From JAXLYX01 sp046351215 (GTDB lineage Bacteria > Myxococcota_A > Polyangia > Polyangiales > Houyiibacteriaceae), in contig JAXLYX010000012.1 of the NCBI GenBank assembly GCA_046351215.1, positions 62,001 through 126,000 of the forward strand: DNA of 64,000 nucleotides, written 5' to 3'. The notes under the pieces are model-generated. The model ran no database searches. It worked only from the letters and a program-made list of their open reading frames with translations, and was not told the DNA's origin. Positions 8,577-17,099 of this stretch are shown here, piece after piece (position 1 is the first letter of the stretch; the number at the start of each line of letters is the position of its first letter). A program made the position numbers and the translations under genes.

Positions 8577-8583
8577 GCTGGCA

Positions 8584-8888
8584 ACGTCGGCGGGCGTGAA
8601 GAGCGCGAGGCCGTGATGGCGGTGAGCGTCGTTGTACCAGTCGAAGAACTCGGCACACCACGCTCGTGCCTCGACGACGTTCGCGAAGCGACCCGGGTAG
8701 TCCGGCTGGTACTTCACGGTCTTGAAGCAGGACTCGACGAACGGGTTGTCGTTCGAGATTCGAGGGCGCGAGTGACTCTTGTCGACGCCGCACTCCCCGA
8801 GCAGGTCGGAGAAGCCGTACGCGACCATCGGTGCGCCTCGGTCCATGTGGACCTTCAGCGTGCCGGGCGCGATGCCGTAGCGCTCGAT
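8584..8888 (-). pseudogene. IS3 transposase OrfB, middle piece
   Basis: This piece carries the second and third catalytic residues of the integrase core: the Asp in VHMDRGAPM and the Glu in NPFVESCFKTVKY. HHGLALFTPADV follows. It is bounded by the target duplications of IS21-A (8584-8590) and IS21-B (8883-8888) and is in frame with both neighbouring pieces once the insertions are removed. Confidence 0.9.
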
Positions 8889-9107
8889 TGTCGGCGAGCG
8901 TCTGAAAGCGCGGAATTCCGAGCGTGAGCCCGGCTGCCTGCTTGCCGAGAATTCGATCGGCTGAGCCCGAGCGGTCGAGACTTCCGACCCCGAAAACAGG
9001 GAAGGCCCGGAGTTACAGCTCCGAGCCTTCGGTCACGGCGTAAACGCGCGTGACGACGTTCGTCTCGCACGTGATCGCCGCGACGTCGAGTTTTCGGCCC
9101 GAGGTCT

Positions 9108-9578
9108 GTGCTCGACGTTCGTCAGATCCAGTGCGTCCGCGACGCGTGTCGTCGCGTCTTCTTCCTCTGCTCACGCTGCGACTTCGGGCAGATCTACTGC
9201 TCCGCCGATTGCCGGACGGAACAGCGCAACGCGGCCCGACGCGAGTCGAAGCGGCGCCACGCGCAGACGTTCGAGGGGCGTCGCGCGACGGCGCGTCGAG
9301 TCGCAGAGCATCGAATGCGCCGCGCGTCGAATGTAACGGACACGGGTGGCCGGAAACTTGAGGTCTCGGCGACGGTGCCGCCCGCGTGCTCGGAGACGGA
9401 GGTCGTCTCGACCCCGATCGCGAGCCGTGACGAGGAGAGTCGTGAAGAGAATCGGTTCGAATTGTACGGGCATTCGCTCGTATGCAGTCGCTGCGGTGTC
9501 GCCGCGTGGGGCGTACGTTTCGTTCCGCGATCGCGATGCCCGTCTCGTCGCCGACGCCTTCGGGCGCGGTCTCCGTGA
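9108..9578 (+). CDS. putative zinc-ribbon passenger protein of IS21-B
   Basis: The 156-aa frame starts at GTG 9108, inside the element and upstream of istA. It has a Cys cluster CVRDAC...CSRCDFGQIYCSADC (residues 9-35), then an Arg/Ala-rich helical stretch, and a second CxxC near the C-terminus (LVCSRCGVAAWG). To my memory, small proteins of this layout accompany some IS21-like elements upstream of istA; the role is unknown. The ordered Cys pairs argue against a chance frame. The GTG start is uncertain and no strong RBS is seen. Another gene or an istA regulator is possible. Confidence 0.65.
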   Translation: MLDVRQIQCVRDACRRVFFLCSRCDFGQIYCSADCRTEQRNAARRESKRRHAQTFEGRRATARRVAEHRMRRASNVTDTGGRKLEVSATVPPACSETEVVSTPIASRDEESREENRFELYGHSLVCSRCGVAAWGVRFVPRSRCPSRRRRLRARSP

Positions 9579-9596
9579 TCACGCCGAGGGGCATCG

Positions 9597-10733
9597 ATGA
9601 TCACCGCTGAGCTCCGTGCCGACATCCGTCGGAAGTTCTTCGGCGAACACTGGAAGGTCGGGACCATCGCGAGCACGCTCGGCGTGCATCACGAGACGGT
9701 CGCGCGTGCGATCGAGGTCCAGCGCTTCGCCAATTCCCGTCACGGCGTGCGCCTCAGTGGCCTCGACGACTTCAAGCCGTTCATCGGCGTGACGCTCGAG
9801 CAGTACCCGCGCCTGAACGCGACGCGCGTGTACGAGATGATCCGCGCTCGCGGGTACGACGGCGGCGTCCACGTCGTCCGTCGGTACGTTCGAGACGTGC
9901 GGCCCGAGCCGAAGAAGGAGGCCTTCTTCCGGCTCTCGACGTTGCCAGGTGAACAGGCCCAGGTGGACTGGGGCAGCTTCGGCAAGATCCGGGTCGGCAA
10001 CTCCGAACGCGATCTTTCGTGTTTCGTGATGGTGCTCTCGTACTCGCGCATCATCTTCGCCCGCTTCGTGCTCGACATGACGATGGAGAGCTTCCTGCGC
10101 TGCCACGAGGCTGCGTTCGCATCGTTCGGCGGGACAGCCCGATCCGTGCTCTACGACAACTTGAAGACGGTCGTGCTCGAACGCATCGGCGACGTCGTGC
10201 GATTCCATCCGCGGATGCTCGAATTCGCGGGCCACTACCACTTCGCGCCGGTCCCGGTCGGCATCGCGCGCGGCAACGAGAAAGGACGCGTGGAGCGCGC
10301 GATCCGCTACCTGCGCGAATCGTTCTTCGCCGCTCGGCGATATCGCGACCTCGCCGACTTGAACGCCCAGCTCGAACGCTGGATCGAGGACGTCGCCGAC
10401 GCGCGTCCGCATCGTCCCGACGACTCGCGCACGGTCTCCGATGTGTTCGCGGCCGAAGAACGAGATCGGCTGCTCGCGCTTCCCGCGAATCGATTCCCCT
10501 GCGACCACGTTCAGTCGGTGCGCTCGGGCAAGACGCCGTACGTACGCTTCGACCGCAACGACTACTCGATCCCGCACACGCTCATTCGCAAGCCGCTGAC
10601 GCTCGTCGCCTCGGAGACCACCGTTCGGATCCTCGATGGCTCCGAGGAGGTCGCGACGCACGCACGATCTTGGGAGCGGCTTCGCCAGATCGAGAGCACC
10701 GCTCACCTCGACGCGCTCGCCCGCGAGAAGGGG
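9597..10733 (+). pseudogene. istA: IstA transposase (IS21-B), 5' part, interrupted by IS66-A
   Basis: This part encodes residues 1-379 of an IstA transposase: an N-terminal HTH (VGTIASTLGVHHETVARAIE, residues 21-40) and the full DDE core with D124 (QVDWG), D187 (LYDNLK) and E233 (GRVERAIRY). The ATG at 9597 follows GAGGGG at about -10. The frame continues into IS66-A and ends at 10796 with 21 foreign codons. Joining 9597-10733 to 13532-13894 gives exactly 500 codons including the stop, so the gene was intact before IS66-A arrived. A truncated but catalytically complete protein may still be made. Confidence 0.9.
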
Positions 10734-10792
10734 GTATCCGCTGCACGAGCCCCGTCTCCTCGCGCGCCTGATCGCGGGCCACGCTCGCGTGC

Positions 10793-11197
10793 ATGACGAA
10801 GACGGACAAGTGGGCAGACCGTGTCGCGGCGTGGCGCGCGAGCGGGAAGACGTCGGAGGACTATTGCTCCGACAAGGACTTCACGGCGGGTGCGCTGCGC
10901 CACTGGTCTTCGAGGCTCAAGCGCGTTCGGGGCGCAGAGCTCGATGCGGCCATCGAGGGCGCGCCTGCGCTTCGGCTCGCCCGTGTGGTTCGTCGTCGGC
11001 GTAGGCCGGCAGGTGCGCCTGCCGCAAGGCGCCAAGAGGCGACGTCCGGGCGCGAGCCGGACGCGGCATTGCCGACGATCGAGGTCTCGCTCGGAGACGT
11101 CCGCGTGGTCGTACGAGACGGCTTCCGCCGCGCCACGCTGCTCGAGGTTCTCACCGTGCTCGAGGAGCGCCGGGCGCGCGTCGGAGGTCGGCGATGA
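10793..11197 (+). CDS. tnpA: IS66 TnpA-like accessory protein (IS66-A)
   Basis: The 134-aa protein begins MTKTDKWADRVAAWRASGKT and holds an HTH-like N-terminal half (TSEDYCSDKDFTAGALRHWSSRLKR), as in IS66 TnpA. The C-terminal part is basic. It is the first gene of the element, 59 bases from the left tip, and overlaps tnpB by ATGA. TnpA is needed for IS66 transposition, but its exact biochemical role is not settled. Confidence 0.9.
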   Translation: MTKTDKWADRVAAWRASGKTSEDYCSDKDFTAGALRHWSSRLKRVRGAELDAAIEGAPALRLARVVRRRRRPAGAPAARRQEATSGREPDAALPTIEVSLGDVRVVVRDGFRRATLLEVLTVLEERRARVGGRR

Positions 11198-11550
11198 TCC
11201 CCCACGGCGTCGAGATCTTCGTGTCGCTCGACCCCATCGACATGCGCCTCGGATTCGACCGCCTCGCCGGTCTCGTCGAAGCGACAATGGGCCGCTCACC
11301 GAGGAGCGAGGCGCTCTTCCTCTTCTTCGGCAAGCGTCGCACGTCGCTCAAGATCCTGTTCTTCGACGGGACCGGCCTGTGCATCTTCTACAAGAGGCTC
11401 GACAAGGGCACGTTCCGTCTTCCCGCCGCGGAGGGCGACGCGAAGGTGATCGAGCTCGAGGAGCGGGCGCTCGACGCGCTGCTCGATGGAATCGACGTCG
11501 AGTCGGCGCGCAGCGAGAAGGCACAAGGCGCGAAGCGGCGCGTGCACTGA
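11194..11550 (+). CDS. tnpB: IS66 TnpB (Orf2) protein (IS66-A)
   Basis: The 118-aa protein has the conserved TnpB signature: a start IPHGVEIFVSLDPIDMRLGF, then LFLFFGKRRTSLKILFFDGTG and an FYKRLDKGTF end. The family length is about 115 residues. It begins in a 4-base overlap with tnpA. TnpB is an IS66 accessory protein required with TnpA and TnpC. It is nearly identical to the copy at 17096, the most conserved of the three proteins in this window. Confidence 0.95.
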   Translation: MIPHGVEIFVSLDPIDMRLGFDRLAGLVEATMGRSPRSEALFLFFGKRRTSLKILFFDGTGLCIFYKRLDKGTFRLPAAEGDAKVIELEERALDALLDGIDVESARSEKAQGAKRRVH

Positions 11551-11634
11551 TCGGGGCATCGCGCCGGTCCGTCGATTTCTTCCATCGCCCCCTTCCCAGG
11601 AGCGCGTCCGGATCCTATCCGTCGTCGTGCGACG

Positions 11635-13386
11635 ATGACGGGCCCGGACGAGCCGCATGCGAGTGACGCGGAGCGCGATGCGCTCATCGCGTCGCTTCGT
11701 GCCGAGCTCGCGGAGCAAGCCGCGAAGCTTGCCGATCGCGATCGCCAGCTCGCCGAGCAGAAGTCTCAGTACGGTCGCCTCGAGGCGACCTACCAGCGCG
11801 TGCTCGCGGAGATGGCGCTGCTCAAGCGACGGATCTTCGTCGCGACGGCGGAGCGGGTGGACACCTCCCAGCTGCAGCTCGAGTTCGCGGCGCTGAGCCG
11901 GGAGCTCGATGCGCTGTCGGGGCTCGTCCCGCCCTCCGAGGAGACGAACGCCGAGGAGCGGGCCAAGTGTCCGAAGTGCGGCAAACGCGGCGGGTGCAAG
12001 TGCCGCAAGGCGCCCGAGAAGAAGCCCACCGGGCGCCGCAACATCGGTGACGCGAACCTCCCCGAGGAGAGCGTCGAGATCCGCGACCCGCTCTTCGAGC
12101 AGCTCGTCGCCGAGGGCAAGGCGGAGCTCTTCGGCTTCGAGCCGAGCAGCAAGCTCGGCTACCGCAAGGGCGGCCTGGTGCACGTCGTGCAGCTCGTCGC
12201 GAAGTACCGCGCGGTGAACGGCCAGGGCGAGGTGGAGATCGAGAGCGCCTCCGTTCCCTCGGAGATCCTGCCCCGCTGTCTCGCGGCGCCCTCGACGCTC
12301 GCGCACGTGCTGGTCTCGAAGTACTGCGACGGGCTTCCGCTCTTCCGCATCGAACAGATCCTCGAGCGAATGGGCTTCGGCGTCGACCGAGGCACGTTGT
12401 CGCGATGGGTGCATGACCTCGGCCAGTTCTTCGGCGCAAGCGTCATCCACGCCGCGCACGAGGAGGCGATGCGGACGGCGTTCTGCATCCTCACGGACGC
12501 GACGGGCTTCTCGATCCAGCCCGGCCCCTCGGAGGACGGCAAGCGGCGGCCCTGTCGCAAGGGGCACTACTTCGTGAAGATCGCCGACCGCGACCACATC
12601 TTCTACGAGTTCACTCCGCGCGAGACGAGCGAGGTCGTTCGCGCAATGTTCCGAGGCTACGAGGGCTACATCCAGGCCGACGCCAAGAGCGTGTACGACG
12701 CGCTCTTCCGTCCTCCGGATCCGGACGACGACGAGCACGACGGATGCACGCGGGTCGAGGTTGGGTGCTGGGCCCACCTTCGGCGCAAGTTCTGGGAAGC
12801 CGCGCTCGCGCAGCAGCCGTCGGCGATGGCCGCGCTCGTGCGGATCGGGAAGATCTTCGAGCTCGACGCTCGATTCCGGAAGGGCAACCCGCCCTCGAAG
12901 ATCAAGGAGCTGCGTGCGGCGCACCTCGCTCCGCTCGTCGACGAGTTCCTCGCGTTCACCGAGGCCGAGTACGCGAAGGTGAAGGACGAACGGAGCTCGC
13001 TCCGAAAGGCGTTCGGCTACGCCGTGCGGCAGCGCGAGGCGCTGCGGAGCTTCCTCGGGGACGGTCGCCTTCGCCTCGACAACAACGTGGCCGAGTCCGC
13101 GCTCCGCAAGGTCGTCATGGTGCGCGATGCCGCCCTCTTCGCCGGCAGCGACGAGCACGCCGAGTCCGCAGGCCACGTCCTGTCGCTCATCGCCTCCGCG
13201 CGCCTTCACCGAATCGAGCCCGAGCAGTACCTCGCCGACTTGATCCGCGTGCTGCCCTTCTGGCCGCGCGACCGCTACCTCGAGCTCGCGCCCAAGTACT
13301 GGGCGAGCACCCGAGCGCGGCTCGTCGACGCCGAGCTCGAGCGGCAGGTCGGTCCGATCACCGTGCCCGACGTCCTCGGGACCTGA
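11635..13386 (+). CDS. tnpC: IS66 TnpC DDE transposase (IS66-A)
   Basis: The 583-aa transposase has an N-terminal coiled-coil (residues 15-75), a zinc-finger-like CPKCGKRGGCKC, and the IS66 catalytic domain. Asp in LTDATGF, Asp in YIQADAKSVYD and Glu in NNVAESALRKV are the likely DDE residues. The ATG is 84 bases after the tnpB stop; that spacer carries no gene. All conserved blocks are present and the length is normal, so the copy is probably functional. Confidence 0.95.
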   Translation: MTGPDEPHASDAERDALIASLRAELAEQAAKLADRDRQLAEQKSQYGRLEATYQRVLAEMALLKRRIFVATAERVDTSQLQLEFAALSRELDALSGLVPPSEETNAEERAKCPKCGKRGGCKCRKAPEKKPTGRRNIGDANLPEESVEIRDPLFEQLVAEGKAELFGFEPSSKLGYRKGGLVHVVQLVAKYRAVNGQGEVEIESASVPSEILPRCLAAPSTLAHVLVSKYCDGLPLFRIEQILERMGFGVDRGTLSRWVHDLGQFFGASVIHAAHEEAMRTAFCILTDATGFSIQPGPSEDGKRRPCRKGHYFVKIADRDHIFYEFTPRETSEVVRAMFRGYEGYIQADAKSVYDALFRPPDPDDDEHDGCTRVEVGCWAHLRRKFWEAALAQQPSAMAALVRIGKIFELDARFRKGNPPSKIKELRAAHLAPLVDEFLAFTEAEYAKVKDERSSLRKAFGYAVRQREALRSFLGDGRLRLDNNVAESALRKVVMVRDAALFAGSDEHAESAGHVLSLIASARLHRIEPEQYLADLIRVLPFWPRDRYLELAPKYWASTRARLVDAELERQVGPITVPDVLGT

Positions 13387-13523
13387 CGCCCCCTCCACGT
13401 CACGACGGGCCCGCCGCAACAGCAGCTGGCGAGCGCGCGGACGCGACGAGGGCACGGGATCCATGCGCGAGAGCATGGGCGCCGGGCGCGGTCACGTCAG
13501 GACGGGGTTCGTGCAGCGGATAC

Positions 13524-13894
13524 AGAAGGGGCGAGCGCGGGAGCACCGCGGACGAAACCGCCTGATGGCTGCGTGCCCGGCGGCGAAGGTGTTCCTCGAG
13601 CACGTCGCGCTTCACGGAGGGCACCTCGGGGGAACGACCTCTCGCCTCTTGCGTCTGCTCGACGAGCACGGCGCGAAGGTGCTCGACGAAGCCATCGCCG
13701 AGGCGACGCAGAACACCTCGTACGCAGCCGGATCCGTCGCGTTTCTGCTCGACCGACGCGCGCGTGTTCAGAAGAAGAAGCCGGTTGCGCCCGTCGTTCT
13801 CCCCGACGATCCGCGCGTGCGATCGCTCGTCGTCCCCGCGCGCACGCTCGGCACGTACGACGCGATCGGCCGCGAGCCCGAGGGCGAGCCATGA
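13524..13894 (+). pseudogene. istA: IstA transposase (IS21-B), 3' part
   Basis: This is the C-terminal 120 codons of the interrupted istA, beginning with the duplicated AGAAGGGG. It encodes RAREHRGRNRLMAACPAAK and ends GREPEGEP. A frame that starts inside the end of IS66-A (ATG 13463) reads in phase into this part but would make only a C-terminal fragment. The stop overlaps the istB start by ATGA, as in other IS21 elements. Confidence 0.88.
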
Positions 13895-14670
13895 CGCACG
13901 CGCTCAACGACCGCCTCGCCGCGCTCGGCCTTCGTGCAACGAGCAACGGCCTCGCCGATCTCGTCGCGACGGCGACGAAGAAGCGTTGGGGGCTGCACGA
14001 CGCCCTCGAACATCTCGCCGATCTCGAAGAACACGACCGAGCTCGCCGTGGGCTCGAGAGGCGAACGAGCCGCAGCAAGCTCGCGAAGTTCAAGCCGATC
14101 GTCGACTTCGACTGGAACTGGCCGAAGAAGATTGATCGCGCGCTCGTCGAGTCCGTCGTCGCCCTCGACTTCATCGAGGGAGGCCGCAACGTCGTGCTCG
14201 TCGCGCCCGCCGGCCTCGGCAAGACGATGATCGCGCAGAACATCGTCCACCGTGCCGTGCTCGCGGGGCACAGCGCCCTGTTCATCACCGCGAGCGAGCT
14301 CCTGCTCGATCTCGCGGGCCAGGACTCGCCCCGCGCGCTCGAGAACCGCCTTCGGCACTACGCGAAGATCGGCGTGCTCGCGATCGACGAGGTCGGCTTC
14401 CTGCCCTTCGACAGCCGCAACGCGGACCTGCTCTTCCAGGTCGTGAGCCGACGCTACGAGCGCAAGAGCGTCGTGCTCACGACCAACCTCGCGTTCGCCG
14501 AGTGGAACACCGTCTTCCCGAACGCCGCGTGCGCGACGGCGCTCATCGAGAGGCTCGTGCACCACTCCGACATCATCACGATCGAGGGCGAGAGCTACCG
14601 CGTCCGTGAGGCTGAGCGCAGCGCGCAGGAACGCAGAACGTCGCTACGCGGAAAGCCGAAGCGAGGGTGA
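13891..14670 (+). CDS. istB: IstB-like transposition helper ATPase (IS21-B)
   Basis: The 259-aa AAA+ protein has Walker A APAGLGKT (residues 105-112), Walker B VLAIDEVGF and the sensor TTNLAF. The N-terminal helical region and the end GESYRVREAE are typical of IstB. It is intact but now separated from most of istA by IS66-A, so its expression would depend on the istA remnant or on read-through from IS66-A. The ATG at 13891 overlaps the istA stop. Confidence 0.94.
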   Translation: MTHALNDRLAALGLRATSNGLADLVATATKKRWGLHDALEHLADLEEHDRARRGLERRTSRSKLAKFKPIVDFDWNWPKKIDRALVESVVALDFIEGGRNVVLVAPAGLGKTMIAQNIVHRAVLAGHSALFITASELLLDLAGQDSPRALENRLRHYAKIGVLAIDEVGFLPFDSRNADLLFQVVSRRYERKSVVLTTNLAFAEWNTVFPNAACATALIERLVHHSDIITIEGESYRVREAERSAQERRTSLRGKPKRG

Positions 14671-14753
14671 TCTGGAGCGGTGGCCTGGCCGGCGAAAACT
14701 AGCTTCGCCGGTCGGGCTGCTCGGATTCACGCGGTTTCACGCGCTCGGCAACA

Positions 14754-15290
14754 CTCGATGGCCTCGGCGAAGAGCTGCTTCGCGAGAGCGCTGTTCTCGC
14801 GCTCCGCCACCATCCACGCCACCACGTAGCGGCTGTAGAGGTCGAGCACGACGTAGAGGTTCAGGAACACCCCGCGGACGTGCGTCGGGAGCTTCGTGAT
14901 GTCCCACGTCCACACGGAGTTCGGACGGCTCGCTTCGAGCCTCGGGACAGCATGGTGAGCGGGTGGCCGTTGGTCGCGACGCTCTCGCGTCTCGCCCTGC
15001 TCGGCGAGCACTCGGTACATCGTCCGCACCGAGCAGTGGTAGGCCCCTTCCTCGAGGAGCGTGCCGTAGACCTCGGACGGAGTCTGGTCGGCGAAGCGCT
15101 CCGAGTGGAGCTCGGCGAGCACCTTGGCTCGCTCGTCGCCGGCGAGCTTGCGAGGGCTCGATGGCCTTCGTCGCGGGCCGTGCTTCCGGGGCGCCTTGTG
15201 CCGATAGACCGCCGCACGCGAGAGCCCGAGGGCGTCGCACGCAGGCGCGAGAGGGACGACGGGGTCGCGCTGTTCGATGAGCTCCATCAT
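14754..15290 (-). pseudogene. IS3 transposase OrfB, N-terminal piece
   Basis: This piece encodes the HTH_21 region (VYGTLLEEGAYHCSVRTMYRVL) and the first part of the integrase core with the first catalytic Asp (TWDITKLP), plus YVVLDLYSRYVVAWM. The frame is cut by IS21-B after AEAIE and would run on to a stop at 14727 inside it. The ATG at 15290 overlaps the orfA stop (ATGATG), so OrfB here is probably made by reinitiation and not by the frameshift used in classical IS3. Confidence 0.9.
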
Positions 15291-15694
15291 TCGTCCTCGA
15301 TTCCCGGGAGCGCGACCCCAAGAATCTCGTGCGCTTTTTTCTGGAGGTCCAGGAGCGCGTTGGCCACACGGAGCCGGTGCTCGAGCTTCGCCTTCTCGCG
15401 CTCGAGCTTCTCGATCGCGATGTCCTTCGCATCCTTCGTCGGCTTGCGGCCTGACTTCTTCGGCTCGAGACCCGCGATGCCCTCACGCTCGCGCTGGACG
15501 CGCCACTGGGTCAGGTGCGAGCTGTAGATGCCCTCGCGGCGAAGGAGGGCAGCGAGCTCTCCGCGCTCGCAGGCGTCCGCCTCCTCGAGGATGCGCCGCT
15601 TCTCCTCGGCGCTGAACCTCCTCCGCTGGCGGCGATCGTTCTCGGGCGCCGCGACCACTTCGGTCCGCGGCTTCTTACTCGGGGGCTTCGGCAC
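15287..15694 (-). CDS. IS3-family OrfA (HTH_Tnp_1)
   Basis: The 135-aa protein has the IS3 OrfA layout: an HTH of the transposase_8 type (RRFSAEEKRRILEEADACER, then LLRREGIYSSHLTQWR) followed by a C-terminal Glu/Lys-rich leucine-zipper-like coil (IEKLEREKAKLEHRLRVANALL). It binds the element ends and forms the transposase with OrfB. It is intact, but OrfB is in three pieces, so the element cannot move by itself. Confidence 0.92.
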   Translation of the reverse strand: MPKPPSKKPRTEVVAAPENDRRQRRRFSAEEKRRILEEADACERGELAALLRREGIYSSHLTQWRVQREREGIAGLEPKKSGRKPTKDAKDIAIEKLEREKAKLEHRLRVANALLDLQKKAHEILGVALPGIEDE

Positions 15695-15790
15695 GGCTCT
15701 CTCCAGTCCGCCCTTCTTACGACAGAGAATGGGGTCAGGCCGGTGTCTCGCGATTCATTGGCACACAGGGACATCGTGCGCATACCGCGC

Positions 15791-15846
15791 ATCGTGATCA
15801 CCCAGATCGCCGCATCGTGATCACCTCGATCGTTCATCGTGATCGG
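15791..15846. repeat. left-end tandem sites of IS21-C
   Basis: Three copies of ATCGTGATC(AC) begin at 15791, 15814 and 15836, spaced 23 and 22 bp. They are the inverse of the repeated sites at the other end of the element and are probable IstA binding sites. Confidence 0.75.
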
Positions 15847-15875
15847 GAGTCGGAGCGAAGCGACGAGCAGGCGGT

Positions 15876-16619
15876 TCAGGCGATGGCCTGAGCTTTCTCC
15901 TTTCGGCGGGATGGACCCTTCATCTTGACCTTGTGGGCGTTGTGCACGAGTCGATCGAGCACGGCGTCGGCGATCGTCGGATGCGCGATGTAGTCGTGCC
16001 AGTTTTCGACAGCGAGCTGGCTCGTGACGACTGTCGATCGAAGTCCATGCCGATCCTCGAGCAGTTCGAGAACGTCGCGTCGCTGCTGGTCGGTGAGGGG
16101 CGCGAGTCCCCAGTCGTCGAGTACGAGCACGTCGACCTTCGCGAGGCGCGCGAGGAGGCGCACGTACGTCCCGTCGGCGTGCGCGAGAGCGAGCTCCTCG
16201 AAGAGCCGCGGGACGCGCTTGTACGCGACGCGGAACCCGAGCCGGCAGGCGAGCTGACCGAGGGCGCAGGCGAGGTAGCTCTTGCCGACGCCGGTCATCC
16301 CGGTGATCAGCACGTTCTGTCGGTCGGCGATCCACCGTCCCGTCGCGAGCTGTCGAAACAGCGCTCGGTCGAGCTCGCGCTTAGGGTTCATGTCGACGTC
16401 CTCGACGCAGGCCGTCGGGATCCGGAGCTTCGCGTCGCTGAGGAGCTTCGCCATGCGCTTGTTGTCGCGGGCGAGGGTCTCGGCTTCGACGATCATCGCG
16501 AGCCGCTCGTCGAACGAAAGCTCGTTCGTCGATGGGTCCGAGCGCTGGGCGATCCACGCGGTCGTCATCGCGTAGAGCTTCAGGGCACGGAGCTTTTCGA
16601 TCGTGGGTTCTGTCATCAT
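15876..16619 (-). CDS. istB: IstB-like transposition helper ATPase (IS21-C)
   Basis: The 247-aa AAA+ ATPase has Walker A GMTGVGKS (residues 107-114), Walker B VLVLDDWGLAPL and a TSQLAVENWHDYI sensor region. This is close to the well-known IstB proteins of the IS408/IS1162-like branch of IS21. Its start was originally about 13 bases after the istA stop. IS66-B now sits in that gap, so coupling to istA is lost. The gene itself is intact. Confidence 0.95.
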   Translation of the reverse strand: MMTEPTIEKLRALKLYAMTTAWIAQRSDPSTNELSFDERLAMIVEAETLARDNKRMAKLLSDAKLRIPTACVEDVDMNPKRELDRALFRQLATGRWIADRQNVLITGMTGVGKSYLACALGQLACRLGFRVAYKRVPRLFEELALAHADGTYVRLLARLAKVDVLVLDDWGLAPLTDQQRRDVLELLEDRHGLRSTVVTSQLAVENWHDYIAHPTIADAVLDRLVHNAHKVKMKGPSRRKEKAQAIA

Positions 16620-16694
16620 TCGAGGTCCTTTCGTCGTATCCGCTGCACGAGCCCCGTCTCCCGACGGACGTGATCGCGGGCCACGCTCGCGAGC

Positions 16695-17099
16695 ATGACG
16701 AATACGGATACGTGGGCGGCTCGGGTCGCGGCGTGGCGCGCGAGCGGGCAGACGTCGGAGGATTATTGCTCCGACAAGGACTTCACGGCGGGCGCGCTAC
16801 GGCACTGGTCGTCGAGGCTCAAGCGCGTACGGGCCTCTGAGCTCGAGGCCGCGATCGATGCCGCGCCCGCGCTGCGGCTCGCCCGGGTCGTCCGTCGTCG
16901 GGGCAGGCAGAGAGCCTCGGCCACGAAGGGTCGCGTCGAGACGTCGGCCGAACGGGACCGTGACGCCACGTCGGCCACGATCGAGGTCTCTATGGGCGAG
17001 GTCCGCGTGCTCGTTCGAGACGGCTTCCGCCGTTCGACACTCCTCGAGGTTCTCGCCGTGCTCGAGGAGCGCGCCGTGCGCGACGGAGGCCGGCGATGA
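16695..17099 (+). CDS. tnpA: IS66 TnpA-like accessory protein (IS66-B)
   Basis: The 134-aa protein begins MTNTDTWAARVAAWRASGQT and shares the block YCSDKDFTAGALRHWSSRLK with the copy at 10793. The middle (residues 55-100) is more diverged. The start is 59 bases from the left tip and the stop overlaps tnpB by ATGA. The first codons match those kept in the 97-bp remnant at 5221. Confidence 0.9.
   Translation: MTNTDTWAARVAAWRASGQTSEDYCSDKDFTAGALRHWSSRLKRVRASELEAAIDAAPALRLARVVRRRGRQRASATKGRVETSAERDRDATSATIEVSMGEVRVLVRDGFRRSTLLEVLAVLEERAVRDGGRR

Larger units (their letters stand above)
5811..8583 (-). mobile_element. IS21-family element A, complete, inserted in IS3 orfB
   Basis: The element is 2773 bp with TG/CA ends. 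The left end TGCCACCGTTCACCCTGA and the inverted right end TGCCAGCGTTCAGCCTGA match closely. It is flanked by a perfect 7-bp target duplication ACGTCGG (5804-5810 and 8584-8590). It encodes istA and istB on the minus strand, both intact. Removing the element and one duplication copy restores the IS3 transposase reading frame (FTPAD joined to VYFGR), which confirms the boundaries. Confidence 0.95.
10734..13523 (+). mobile_element. IS66-family element A, complete, inserted in istA
   Basis: The element is 2790 bp with terminal repeats GTATCCGCTGCACGAGCCCC (left) and an inverted copy with one change (right). A perfect 8-bp target duplication AGAAGGGG flanks it (10726-10733 and 13524-13531), the size expected for IS66. 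It holds tnpA, tnpB and tnpC in the usual order. It is the same length as IS66-B (16636-19425) but clearly diverged in sequence, so the two are separate arrivals and not a recent duplication. Confidence 0.96.
8889..14753 (+). mobile_element. IS21-family element B, carrying a passenger gene and split by IS66-A
   Basis: The element is 5865 bp as it stands, and about 3.07 kb without IS66-A. The ends match as inverted repeats (left TGTCGGCGAGCGTCTGAAAG; inverted right TGTTGCCGAGCGCGTGAAAC) and begin and end TG/CA. A perfect 6-bp target duplication CTCGAT flanks it (8883-8888 and 14754-14759). It encodes a zinc-ribbon passenger protein, istA (interrupted) and istB. Its insertion cut the IS3 orfB after codon AIE; joining restores EAIERYGIAPG. 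Confidence 0.95.
5463..15765 (-). mobile_element. IS3-family element split by two IS21 insertions
   Basis: Imperfect ends are seen: TGTCAACGAGTTCGAGACACC at 5463 and, inverted, a related sequence ending near 15765 (reverse complement TGTGCCAATGAATCGCGAGA). It encodes orfA (15287-15694) and an orfB broken into three pieces by IS21-A and IS21-B. Without those insertions it is about 1.65 kb. The right boundary is uncertain by a few bases and no clean target duplication was found. Only about 11 native bases separate it from IS21-C. Confidence 0.8.

Noticed and set aside
11296..13476. 726-aa open frame on the minus strand opposite IS66 tnpC, and a like one at 17198-19378
   Set aside because: High-GC shadow of tnpC; no recognised domain, and both copies only mirror the conserved transposase.
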